Shown: positions 27,301 to 34,821 of the stretch, piece by piece
Layout of the letters: each line of letters begins with the position of its first letter
Position numbering within the stretch: position 1 is the first letter of the stretch
Assembly (NCBI GenBank): GCA_022072055.1
Contig: JAJVIK010000004.1
Location: 86,810-150,809 of the forward strand
DNA from: a bacterium
Lineage (GTDB): Bacteria > Hinthialibacterota > Hinthialibacteria > OLB16
Direction of reading: 5' to 3'
DNA length: 64,000 nucleotides
Translations under genes and position numbers: made by a program
Notes under the pieces: generated by a model
What the model saw: only the letters and a program-made list of their open reading frames with translations
What the model was told of the DNA's origin: nothing
Databases searched by the model: none

Positions 27301-27871
27301 CCAACACCGCAAGGGATGCGGTGGCCTCATCCAGGAAGGCCTTCGCCTCCTGGAGCATCTTGTCGTAACCCTGATCCCCCTCGACCACCTGAACTTGGGC
27401 TTCCTGAATCTGCGCGACCCGTTGGTCAATTCCCGCCCCGCGCTCCACCAGCGCGGTTTCCTCCGGGGCAATCGCCTTGATCTGAGCGAGAGTGGCGTTC
27501 ATGCGCTCCTGAAGCGCGATCAGATCGGTCTTCTTCTGCTGGATCACCGCCTTGGCCTGCGGAAGCCGTGAGCGGATCTGCTCGATGGTGGACAACGCCG
27601 AATCCCCAAGTCCCAACGCTTCATCGAAGTTCTTGCCCTCGACCGCCGCCTGGGAGTCGCTGAGAGCCTTATTCGCGCTGGTGAAGAGGTCCGGGAGGAA
27701 GCGGTTGGCCTGCTGCGCCTGAACATCCGCGAGCTGCGCCTCCACCTCCTGGTTCTTCTTGTTGGCCTGCATCTTCTTCCACAGGCCGCAGCCCGAAAGG
27801 GTGACCGCCAGCGCCAGCGCGAGCACGCCCAAGACATGGCGGGTCAGGCTCTTGGGGGAAGTGGGCATCAT
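24389..27871 (-). CDS. Giant alpha-helical lipoprotein with DUF4398-like repeats
   Basis: 1160 residues from ATG 27871 (GGAGG seven bases upstream; a second ATG follows at once). The signal peptide ends in the lipobox TLSGC with Cys28, so it is a lipid-anchored exported protein. The rest is almost wholly charged helix, rich in Ala, Glu, Gln and Arg, with recurring units of about 70-100 residues of the form A...A...L..GNFDAA.E.ADAAL, as in DUF4398 and related periplasmic coiled-coil repeats. No enzyme motif is seen. It overlaps the gene before it by four bases. A long periplasmic strut or scaffold is the likely role. Confidence 0.85.
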   Translation of the reverse strand: MMPTSPKSLTRHVLGVLALALAVTLSGCGLWKKMQANKKNQEVEAQLADVQAQQANRFLPDLFTSANKALSDSQAAVEGKNFDEALGLGDSALSTIEQIRSRLPQAKAVIQQKKTDLIALQERMNATLAQIKAIAPEETALVERGAGIDQRVAQIQEAQVQVVEGDQGYDKMLQEAKAFLDEATASLAVLEKDNSQKLISRIEDAWKRAVNLDVLKYVPESQIVPEAIESAKALVEAASYRAVLTQFPPLERDIGAFEQRAREARARARIEQANRLIKLAEAEPGASLEKIDAAKKDADGAATQLQQGNFDAAYETADAALSTARGETRGLEDDIRRQIEQLEIRLEESLKYDTARIASEEYGEAVAARDRAKSLLEDILYEDAEATLETGAGAIEEAIGQARSVQLSLRIREDQDNLLEMEGKGAYQYVTAEYQAIQGLIEDASGQVGIGSFADAEKTLDEAEQKILGLEARLREVAQNRLAEAESAHGEAVSAGARERAAEMLAEADGSLEKARGGAATSDWKAAIQSSEEARTRAEAAAQEAYRLRTEELKPDAERELLRARQSGAPSYAAALYNQALDALDQSGKAFLNKDFRAALHKMEEAHEVAIQARMNQIENAKKATDSAIGALAQDYDSEAIASALVDLAEARDKMEAGDYAASRTLADSALEKANASEVRTWRARATQSIAELKAQVAKADAGRGATYAAAEFGETSNSLSQAEQLFAQESFQSAYEQAEAGRAQAERTFAKLADEAQLVRGEYDNLVNQLKSYVQDDFGNAFLAEATARIGAVDDAILRADLPRVFALYEEGKDAVGKQIVATKIHNLNTKREELVAKIGEVERGGLIQFVETTGGGLREQVAAVQYDPVLDRLKPELDYYQQGVRALAQVESELGRMQEVALNSIDLRVQKVRTDIDNAREIGARDLAQSVFNSAVDNYEKARDMVFLVRNKLEGSEAIDFIGIGNQLRAAEAQANQLNQTAIERRNALDYMRDIVLWTYDMTRFLDQWHPVEEVGYEMILTSAPTSRIDTYKVFQAGIAVADLRREAERLYDRVRLVVPPAAQGNLHQMALSSFSTFVKAADNFQRYGMYDRYPQRVRERHLAQAFTQLERLHVLNDALITQILRDVKAYNLEDFERDISDELSAFTAYLRRDKSAG

Positions 27872-28281
27872 TGCTTGTCCTCCTGATCCAATCGGAATTG
27901 GATCGAAATCAGGGTGTCCTGGAGATTCAGAAACACCATGTGCCAAAACTTCTCAATCTTGTGATAGTTATCCTTCTGCGTCTTGGAGACCTTCTCCAGG
28001 TTCACGATCATCCGCAGCAAATCAGTGAGCAACCCACCGTTGATGTACAGGTCTCCCAGCTGCTCAAAGAGGAACTGGTGTCTCCTGGCCACCTCGGATT
28101 TCATCTGGAGGAACTGGTACTCCGATTGGGAGGTCACGGGCTCTCCCAAGAATGCATGGCGGAACGCCCAATAGAACTGGGTCCACAGTTCCAGAAAGGA
28201 ACGAATCCCGGCGACACACTCCTCAAACCGCTCCCGCTCCTTGGGCGGGATAGCGGCCGAAGCGCTTTTTTTCGCGGCCAT
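27868..28281 (-). CDS. Helical protein, paralogue of the 23859 gene
   Basis: 137 residues from ATG 28281; GTG codons at 28299 and 28308 are alternative starts, since binding-site evidence is ambiguous. Soluble and all-helical by composition. SFLELWTQFYWAFR, YQFLQMKSEVARRHQFLF, LLTDLLRMIVNLEKV and IEKFWHMVFLNLQDT parallel the four helices of the protein at 23859-24236. Its TGA stop overlaps the lipoprotein start. Unknown function; the duplication on both sides of the lipoprotein suggests two non-identical partners of one complex. Confidence 0.72.
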   Translation of the reverse strand: MAAKKSASAAIPPKERERFEECVAGIRSFLELWTQFYWAFRHAFLGEPVTSQSEYQFLQMKSEVARRHQFLFEQLGDLYINGGLLTDLLRMIVNLEKVSKTQKDNYHKIEKFWHMVFLNLQDTLISIQFRLDQEDKQ

Positions 28282-28351
28282 CTCTCGAAAATCCTCCACA
28301 TCCTCCACTCCCCGACACCAAGACGGGGACCAGAGACAAAAAAGCCCAAAC

Positions 28352-29602
28352 TCAGAAAGCGAATCCCAGCGCTCCCCCGGCAGGGGTTATCGGCGAGGGA
28401 ACCCCCACGTTGTATCCCGAAGGAACAGGCGGCACGCCACCCGGAATCAGGCCCGCCCCCGGTCGAATTCCGCCGCCATATCCGCCCCCGCCATACCCAC
28501 CATAGCCCCCACCATACCCGCCGTAGCCACCGTAACCGCCACCATACCCCCCAAAGCCCCCTTGCGCGCCATAGCCGCCGAGCCCCAAGTTTATGCCCGC
28601 GCGAAGCCCGAGCGTGGAAAGCGCGCCCGCGGTGCCCGAACGGTACTCCGAGAGCTGAACAGCCGAATACCCCCCCGGAAACCAGCTCGCATCCGCGATC
28701 TCAGTCCCGGCCAGGGCGGCCAGCATCTCCTTTTCCACCTTGACTTTCTTTCCAGTCGAAAGGGCCAGGTTCCAGGTGTCCACCCCTTGAGACTCCCTGC
28801 GAGACTGTTGGGAATTGGATTCCAGTCCGGTGGGCGGGTCGACCCGATCATTGAAGGGGGTTAGATCCTTCCCCTCGGCGTTCTGGTAGGCCCGGATGAT
28901 ATCCAGGCTATCCCTCATCACGAAGGCGTACATGCGCTTTTCCAGCGAGGAGAGGCGATAGACTCCGGGCCCGGTGCGAGTCTCCGGCTTCCATGGGACA
29001 TCCTCGGCGTCCCAATCGAGCGAAACCACCGGCAGATCGAAAAAGCGCTGGGGACCATCCGGGTGGGCCGCGACGGCAAACATGATGCCTTTTAACTCAT
29101 CATAGTTCGCGGCCGTGCGCGGACCGATGAAATCCGTGGAATTGACTTGGATTCGAGAGGGGACCCCATCGCGCGGGACCTCATCCCCATGCCGGCCATT
29201 GTCATATTCTCGAACTGCTTCCTTGCGGGTGAGCTTGTTGGGTTGGACAGTCACGTCATTGACAATCATCCGTCCGTCCACGGCGTCATAGATCCGGCTC
29301 GCGCCCTTCTTTTGCCAGCCCTTCTTGGCGGTGACAAAGGTCTCGGCCTGCGGCTCGGCGGGCTGGCCTGGCTGCCCCCCTTGCGCGGCTTTAACCGTAT
29401 CCTGAAAAGCTTGGTTGGCCGCGCCTGCCCCCTCGATGTAGCTTCCCGGCGCGAGACGTTCCTGGTCGGCTTGGCTCCCTACAGTGAGGTCGCTTTTTAT
29501 CTCCACTTTGGGGGGCGGGGCTTGCGCGAAGCCTAGGACCGGATGGAACAGGCATGCCCCCAGCGATGCGATCAGGCTCAAGGCGCGCTTTCCGTGTGTC
29601 AT
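28352..29602 (-). CDS. Exported protein with Gly/Tyr-rich tail
   Basis: 416 residues from ATG 29602 with GGAGG eight bases upstream; the open frame continues far upstream only because of GC bias. A signal peptide (LSLIASLGACLFHPVLGFAQA) precedes a Gln/Pro-rich linker, then a folded part of about 220 residues (IYDAVDGRMIVNDVTVQ, SRIQVNSTDFIGPRTA, VYRLSSLEKRMYAFVMRD). The last 70 residues are made of GGYGG repeats and end in a Pro/Gly-rich segment. Low-complexity Gly/Tyr tails occur in surface and adhesive proteins. A good promoter lies upstream, so it probably opens the operon down to 21009. Confidence 0.78.
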   Translation of the reverse strand: MTHGKRALSLIASLGACLFHPVLGFAQAPPPKVEIKSDLTVGSQADQERLAPGSYIEGAGAANQAFQDTVKAAQGGQPGQPAEPQAETFVTAKKGWQKKGASRIYDAVDGRMIVNDVTVQPNKLTRKEAVREYDNGRHGDEVPRDGVPSRIQVNSTDFIGPRTAANYDELKGIMFAVAAHPDGPQRFFDLPVVSLDWDAEDVPWKPETRTGPGVYRLSSLEKRMYAFVMRDSLDIIRAYQNAEGKDLTPFNDRVDPPTGLESNSQQSRRESQGVDTWNLALSTGKKVKVEKEMLAALAGTEIADASWFPGGYSAVQLSEYRSGTAGALSTLGLRAGINLGLGGYGAQGGFGGYGGGYGGYGGYGGGYGGYGGGGYGGGIRPGAGLIPGGVPPVPSGYNVGVPSPITPAGGALGFAF

Positions 29603-29781
29603 TTTCGTACCCTCCACCCTTTCGAGACCGCCTTGCGGAGATTCAGTCCCCTTCAGCCGGTCCAGTAGCACGGCCCGAAGGAAATGCCACGAATTGGAGC
29701 GATCCTCCAGCGTGTGGGATGCGACTGCCCGGAAAATCTCACCCCTTCCGGAAAGGCGCACCTCTCCTTCCACCCCGGAAA

Positions 29782-29811
29782 AGTATATGAAGGGCCGACA
29801 AAGAGTGTCAA
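29782..29811 (-). promoter_or_regulatory. Sigma-70-type promoter of the envelope operon
   Basis: On the minus strand a perfect TTGACA (29811-29806), an 18-base spacer and TATACT (29787-29782). It lies about 180 bases before the Gly/Tyr-rich protein gene and just after the stop of the FmdE-domain gene, so it should drive 29602 and the genes below it. The leader of about 170 bases holds no other clear signal. Confidence 0.65.
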
Positions 29812-29850
29812 TAAGGCGTGGATAATCCGCCGAAGGCGGCAAGCCTGGTT

Positions 29851-30375
29851 TCAGGGACGGATATCCACCTTGAAGAGCTCGGCGGCGGGGATGGAGAGCA
29901 ACCGCCTTCCCCTGTCCTCGACCTCCACGGACTCCGCCTCCCATGCTTTGAGAAGCTCCGTGGCCTCCGCGCTGAGGCGAACCGTGATTCCTGCTCCCGT
30001 GTCGTCGCGTCTGAAGTGCACGCGGATCTCCTCGCTTGGAGTCTGCCGGATGTTTCCCTTCCCCATGGTGGCGCCGGTCGCCCACTGGAGACCATCCACC
30101 AGACAGGATCGCGGGGGAGAAATCGGTCCCTGGACCTCCACGGTGAGGCCAAAGTATCGCGGGATATGATGTTGGCCGATGGCCAGCTCTCCCATCTTTG
30201 CCCCAAGGACTACAAACGGTCCCAGGTGACCATGGAAACGAACCAACTCCGCTTCCGTGACCGGCGGTGGAGCACCTGAGTCTTCTTTGGCGGGGATATC
30301 CGAGAGCGCCACTCGGAAGGATAGCAGGACCGCCAAGTTGGCCAGGAAAATCCAGGCCCGATGAGTATTTCGCAT
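29851..30375 (-). CDS. Exported FmdE-domain protein
   Basis: 174 residues from ATG 30375 with GGGAGG upstream. A hydrophobic signal (WIFLANLAVLLSFRVALS) precedes the domain. The domain shows FHGHLGPFVVLGAKMG, VEVQGPISPPRSCLVDGLQ and GATMGKGNI, the core of the FmdE family (subunit E of formylmethanofuran dehydrogenase and relatives). Usual family cysteines in GHLCP and GCTxGKGN are replaced (GHLGP, GATMGKGN); only the SCLVDG cysteine remains. Metal binding may thus be altered. Most FmdE proteins are cytoplasmic, so the export signal is odd. Function unknown. Confidence 0.78.
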   Translation of the reverse strand: MRNTHRAWIFLANLAVLLSFRVALSDIPAKEDSGAPPPVTEAELVRFHGHLGPFVVLGAKMGELAIGQHHIPRYFGLTVEVQGPISPPRSCLVDGLQWATGATMGKGNIRQTPSEEIRVHFRRDDTGAGITVRLSAEATELLKAWEAESVEVEDRGRRLLSIPAAELFKVDIRP

Positions 30376-30419
30376 GACAGACCTCCCGCTGTGAATCGCC
30401 ATGGCATTCTCCCGACCGC

Positions 30420-31067
30420 TTAGGTTTCCGGTGGAGAGAGCCTTGGGTTTTGAGCGTTGTCCTGGTACCGCCGGCAACGGACCAAGTCACCGTCGCTCCG
30501 GGTCCCATTCGTGGGTGAATAGACCTTGTTGGCCTTGATATCGGCCCCACGATCACCATCCGGTCCGGCTGAAACCATCCGCCATTGCCCCCAGGCGGGG
30601 ATCAGCCCGGAGGCGAAGGGCGGTGGCGAGGGGCCGAAATTCGCGACATGCTGGTCCAGGTTCAGGTACTCGATCTGCTTCAGGACACTCCGAGCATCGA
30701 GATTTTCGGCGAACAAATCGGCGGGAACCGAATCGAGATACCCGACTGGGGTGGTGATGGGCGCCCCGACGAAGGCCATCAGGTCGCTGAGGGAGTTGGT
30801 TGTCGCCGGGTATTGGATCGCGCCGCCCGGATCGACTCGGCCATAGGGAGGGTATCTTCTCCAGTCCAGGGCATAGGATTCCACAGCGAGGGAAAAGGTC
30901 CGCATGTCGCTGACCACCCGCGCCGCCTTGGCTCTTATTTGAGCCTCAATCAGGTTCGGGAGCGCGATCTCCATCAGGATCAGGATGATCGCGACCACAA
31001 TCAGCAATTCGATCAGTGTGAATCCGCGCGTGGCCATCCTGGGGAGCTCTGTCATACGAATTATCAT
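30420..31067 (-). CDS. Type II secretion/pilin-like pseudopilin
   Basis: 215 residues from ATG 31067; ATGs at 31055 and 31037 are alternatives. The class III signal RGFTLIELLIVVAIILIL is cut by prepilin peptidase before Phe, leaving the helix that assembles in the membrane. The following ALPNLIEAQIRAKAARV and MRTFSLAVESYALDWRRYPP are like the GspG-type stalk. The C-terminal part has MVSAGPDGDRGADIK and YSPTNGTRSDGDLV, shared with the three pseudopilins at 56899-58897. The extracellular partner is unknown; no secretion ATPase is nearby. Confidence 0.9.
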   Translation of the reverse strand: MIIRMTELPRMATRGFTLIELLIVVAIILILMEIALPNLIEAQIRAKAARVVSDMRTFSLAVESYALDWRRYPPYGRVDPGGAIQYPATTNSLSDLMAFVGAPITTPVGYLDSVPADLFAENLDARSVLKQIEYLNLDQHVANFGPSPPPFASGLIPAWGQWRMVSAGPDGDRGADIKANKVYSPTNGTRSDGDLVRCRRYQDNAQNPRLSPPET

Positions 31068-31138
31068 TTTGTATGATCGTCTGACTCAGCCCCGGAAAAG
31101 TCAAGGGAGCGACTCCGAGAGGCCCCCTCAAGGATTTC

Positions 31139-31166
31139 TTGACAGGTGAATAGGCTGCTTTACACT
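31139..31166 (+). promoter_or_regulatory. Sigma-70-type promoter of the EF-G-like gene
   Basis: A perfect TTGACA (31139-31144), a 16-base spacer and TACACT (31161-31166), about 110 bases before the start codon. The rest of the 200-base divergent gap shows no other clear signal. Confidence 0.6.
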
Positions 31167-31274
31167 TCCCGGCGATTGATTCGCATTCATCTTTACATGC
31201 TTATTTCGGACCGGTCTCGGAATCTTGCATCCGGCTGAGCGGTCCGGATGGCAGCCTTACCGGAGGGTCTGCAA

Positions 31275-33353
31275 ATGGTTGAGATCGGCAAAAAACGCAA
31301 TGTCGCCGTTGTCGCCCATCACGGGGCGGGAAAAACCAGCTTGGTGGAGGCGATTCTTTATCTGACCGGCAAAGTCGACCGCCTGGGTCGAACCGATGAT
31401 GGAACCACCTTTTCGGATTTCACCGAGGAAGAGAAAGACCGCAAGGTTTCAATCCACTCCACGCTCGTCCACCTGGAATACAACAAGCACTCGATCAACC
31501 TGCTGGACCTTCCGGGGTATTACGATTTCATCGGGGAGGTTCGAAGCTGCTTGAACGCCTGTGGCGCGGCGCTGTTTGTGATCAACGCCACCTCGCCGGT
31601 TGAGGTGGAGACTGAAAAGGCCTGGGCTTACGCCGATGAGTTCGATCTCGCAAGGATCGCGGTGGTCAACCAGCTCGACAAGGAGCGCTCGGATTTCCCC
31701 AAAGCGGTCGAGGCGCTTCAGAACTCGTTCGGCGCGCGCTGCGTGCCGATCCAAGTCCCCATCGGCAAGGAATCCGGGTTCTCCGGGGTGGTCGATCTGA
31801 TCTCGATGAAGGCCTATGGGTTCGACGCCAAGGGCAAGCACAAGGAGCTCCCCGAAATTCCCGCCGACTGCCAGGAGCTCATCTCCCGCTATCGCGAGCG
31901 GATGCTGGATTGCGCCGCGGAGGTGGATGAGGCGGTGATGGAGAAATACCTGGCGGGAGAGGATCTCACCCGCGAGGAGATGCTTGATGGTCTCAAGAAG
32001 GCGGTCGCGGCCAAGACCTGCGTGCCGATTCTCTGCTCCTCGGCCGCCAAAGCCATCGGGACCCAGCTGGTCCTTGACGCCATCGTGGATTTCCTCCCTT
32101 CGCCCGAACGCAAGAAGACCATCAAGGGGCATCGACCCGGCTCCGAGGAGCCGGTGACCCTGCAGGTCGGCAAGGATGACTCGCTCGCGGCCCTGGTCTT
32201 CAAGACCCGCATCGACCCGCACGCCGGGCGCCTTTCTCTGGTGCGGATCTGGAGCGGAACCTTCAAGCCCGACACTCCGATCCTGAACTCCACGACCGGC
32301 AACATCATCAAGGTCCACAACCTCCTCCAGGTGAATGGGAAGGAGCAGAATGTGATTCCCGAGGCGGGACCGGGGGACATCATCGGAATCGCCAAACACG
32401 ATGATGTCAGCACCAACGACACCCTCTGCTCGCCGGGGAATCCGATTGTTGTCCCCCCCACGGAATTCCCCTTCCCGCCGCTCCAGATGGCGATCCGGCC
32501 GGTTAACAAGGGGGATGACGAGAAACTCGCCTCCCACCTCCACAAGATCGAGATGGAGGACCCCACCTTCCGAGTGCGCCGCGATCAAGAGACCGGCGAG
32601 GCGGTGATCCAGGGAATGGGCGAGCTGCACCTCGACACGGTGGTGCAACACCTGAGACGTCACGCCAAGATCGAGGTGACCCTCACCGTGCCCAGGGTGG
32701 CCTACCGGGAAACGGTCACCGCGCACGCCGAGGGGATGTACCGTCACAAGAAACAGTCGGGGGGCCGCGGCCAATTCGGCGAGGTTCACCTCAAGGTGGA
32801 CCCGCTCCCGCCTGGGACCGGATTCGAGTTCGCCAACGAGGTGGTCGGCGGAGTCATCCCCACCAAATTCATCCCGGCGGTGGAAAAGGGGGTCCTCGAC
32901 ACTCTTCCCAAGGGGGTGTTCGCGGGGTACCCGGTGGTGGATGTGAAAGCCACCGTGTTCTACGGCAAGGACCACCCGGTGGATTCCTCCGAGGCGGCCT
33001 TCAAGATCGCGGCGGCGATCTGTTTCCGGAATGTGGCCCGGGAGGCCAGGCCAATCCTTAAGGAGCCGATTGTCTCCGCGACCATCGAGGTGCCCGATGA
33101 ATATCTGGGGGACACGATGTCGGACATCAGCTCTCGGCGCGGCAAGGTTCTGGGCATGGATTCGGTCAACGGCAAGCAGGTGATCCGGGCCCACATCCCG
33201 CTCGCGGAGATGTTCAGGTACTCGATTGACCTGCGCTCGATCACTCGGGGTCGCGGTTCATTCACGATGGTCCTGGACCACTACGAGCAGGTTCCCGCCG
33301 ACATCACCCAGAAGATTGTGGCGGGCGCCACGCTCATGGAGATCGAGGAATAG
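31275..33353 (+). CDS. EF-G paralogue (translational GTPase)
   Basis: 692 residues from ATG 31275, which has GGAGGG eight bases upstream; an ATG at 31248 lacks a site. All five EF-G domains are present. The P-loop is AHHGAGKTS (14-22), G3 is DLPGYYDF (D78-G81) instead of the usual DTPGHVDF, and G4 is NQLDKE instead of NKMD. The domain IV region has KKQSGGRGQFGEVHLKVDP and the end is EQVPADITQKIV. The missing His of G3 (Tyr here) marks the EF-G-2/FusA2-like branch rather than the main elongation factor. Expected role: a ribosomal GTPase with altered activity. Confidence 0.88.
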   Translation: MVEIGKKRNVAVVAHHGAGKTSLVEAILYLTGKVDRLGRTDDGTTFSDFTEEEKDRKVSIHSTLVHLEYNKHSINLLDLPGYYDFIGEVRSCLNACGAALFVINATSPVEVETEKAWAYADEFDLARIAVVNQLDKERSDFPKAVEALQNSFGARCVPIQVPIGKESGFSGVVDLISMKAYGFDAKGKHKELPEIPADCQELISRYRERMLDCAAEVDEAVMEKYLAGEDLTREEMLDGLKKAVAAKTCVPILCSSAAKAIGTQLVLDAIVDFLPSPERKKTIKGHRPGSEEPVTLQVGKDDSLAALVFKTRIDPHAGRLSLVRIWSGTFKPDTPILNSTTGNIIKVHNLLQVNGKEQNVIPEAGPGDIIGIAKHDDVSTNDTLCSPGNPIVVPPTEFPFPPLQMAIRPVNKGDDEKLASHLHKIEMEDPTFRVRRDQETGEAVIQGMGELHLDTVVQHLRRHAKIEVTLTVPRVAYRETVTAHAEGMYRHKKQSGGRGQFGEVHLKVDPLPPGTGFEFANEVVGGVIPTKFIPAVEKGVLDTLPKGVFAGYPVVDVKATVFYGKDHPVDSSEAAFKIAAAICFRNVAREARPILKEPIVSATIEVPDEYLGDTMSDISSRRGKVLGMDSVNGKQVIRAHIPLAEMFRYSIDLRSITRGRGSFTMVLDHYEQVPADITQKIVAGATLMEIEE

Positions 33354-33379
33354 AGTCCGGGAGCGGCTCCACCCCGAAC

Positions 33380-34795
33380 ATGGGAATACACGAGCCGCTG
33401 GAGCCTCTGAAGCGCGCCGACCTCCCCCCAAGGACCGCCCCATTCTGGCGTCTTGCCGGTCCGGGCGCGGTGCTGGTCGGCCTCTCCATCGGCGCGGGGG
33501 AGATAGTGATCTGGCCGAGGATGGTGGCCCAGCACGGCGGCGGGATGATCTGGGCCGCGGGGGTCGGGGTCTTCCTCCAGATGTGGATCAATTTCGAGGT
33601 CGGGCGCTGGACCATCGCCACCGGGGAGACTGTTTACACCGGGTATTGCCGGGTCTGGCGCGGCTTCGCGCTTTTCTTCATCGCCTTCAACATTCTGGGG
33701 TGGCTCGCTCCGGGTTGGGGCAGGACCTCCGGCCTTGCGCTCAAAGCGCTTCTAGTGGGACCCGATGGCTGGGGGAGCGACACCACCTGGACCGTTCTCA
33801 CCTTCTTCGCGGTGGCCGCGCTGCTCTTCGGTCCCAAGAAGATCTACCGCTCCGTGGAATGGAGCATCGAGGCGCTGGTGGTCATCATCACGGCCAGCCT
33901 TCTGGTCCTCGCCTTCGCGGTCGGCACTCTTTCCGCGCTCGGGGAGATGGCCTCGGGCTTGGTCAATTTCGGATACAAGCCGCCCGGCATGACGGTCAAA
34001 GAGCTCTTCATCGCGATTGTGTTCGCGGGGGCGGGCGGCACGGCCAACCTGTTCTACACCTTCTACCTTCGCGACAAGCATATCGGGATGGGGGCGCTGG
34101 TTCCGAGCTTGGTCAATCCTCTGCGCGGAAAGGTGGAGGCGGTTCCCTCCACCGGATACCGGTTCCCGGACACCCCCGAGAACCGGACCGCCTTCCGCAG
34201 CTGGTGGCAGTATGTTGTCTCCGATCAGATGTTGTTTTTCTGGGGGCTGAACTCGATCACGATCCTCCTGTTCATCTTCGGCTCGCTCGCGGTGCTCCAC
34301 CCGCGCGGGATTGTTCCGAGCCAGGGCACGTTGATCTGGGACATGGCGAGCCTCTTGGGGGAGGTGTGGGGCCCGGCGGGGCGCACCTTGTTCCTGGTGG
34401 TCGGAGTGGCGACTCTCTTCAGCACCCAGCTCACGCTCGTGGATGGAGTCTCGCGCTCCATCGCGGACATTGTGTACACCAACTATGTGGGGGCCAAGAA
34501 GCGCCCGCTCGCGTGGTGGTATCTGGTGGTCGCCTCGGTCTGGATGGTGGTTGGGTGTGGGATCACCTATGTGATGGAGAAGCGCGGGGTGAGCGAGCTC
34601 GGTTTCCTGTTCAACGCGGCCTACATGGGGGGCTTCGCGATGGCGGTGTACACGCCCCTCACCCTGTACATGAACCACCGCCTGCTGCCGAAGTGCGCCC
34701 GGCCCGGCCCGATCTGCACCCTCATGCTGATCGTCGCCTCGATCCTCTACATCGGTTTCGCGGCGGCTTGCCTCTATTGGGAGGTCATGGGATAG
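33380..34795 (+). CDS. Nramp-like membrane transporter
   Basis: 471 residues, about eleven membrane helices. It starts at ATG 33380, 26 bases after the EF-G-like gene. The N-terminal AGPGAVLVGLSIGAGEIVIWPR is where Nramp proteins carry the DPGN metal site; that motif is absent here (IGAGE instead). Other helices (WINFEVGRWTIATGETVYTG, FIAIVFAGAGGTANLFYTF) follow the Nramp pattern. Proteins like this are usually labelled Nramp divalent-metal transporters, but loss of the Asp/Asn metal ligands makes the substrate doubtful. Confidence 0.75.
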   Translation: MGIHEPLEPLKRADLPPRTAPFWRLAGPGAVLVGLSIGAGEIVIWPRMVAQHGGGMIWAAGVGVFLQMWINFEVGRWTIATGETVYTGYCRVWRGFALFFIAFNILGWLAPGWGRTSGLALKALLVGPDGWGSDTTWTVLTFFAVAALLFGPKKIYRSVEWSIEALVVIITASLLVLAFAVGTLSALGEMASGLVNFGYKPPGMTVKELFIAIVFAGAGGTANLFYTFYLRDKHIGMGALVPSLVNPLRGKVEAVPSTGYRFPDTPENRTAFRSWWQYVVSDQMLFFWGLNSITILLFIFGSLAVLHPRGIVPSQGTLIWDMASLLGEVWGPAGRTLFLVVGVATLFSTQLTLVDGVSRSIADIVYTNYVGAKKRPLAWWYLVVASVWMVVGCGITYVMEKRGVSELGFLFNAAYMGGFAMAVYTPLTLYMNHRLLPKCARPGPICTLMLIVASILYIGFAAACLYWEVMG

Positions 34796-34821
34796 ACCGA
34801 ATCGGCGCTTCGGATCGCAGG

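Noticed and set aside
29603..30559. Long N-terminal extension of the Gly/Tyr-rich protein
   Set aside because: The extension reads a wrong frame through the FmdE gene; a signal peptide and ribosome binding site mark the start at 29602.
31449..33194. 581-residue open frame antisense to the EF-G-like gene
   Set aside because: GC-rich DNA leaves long antisense frames open; the plus strand encodes all EF-G domains.
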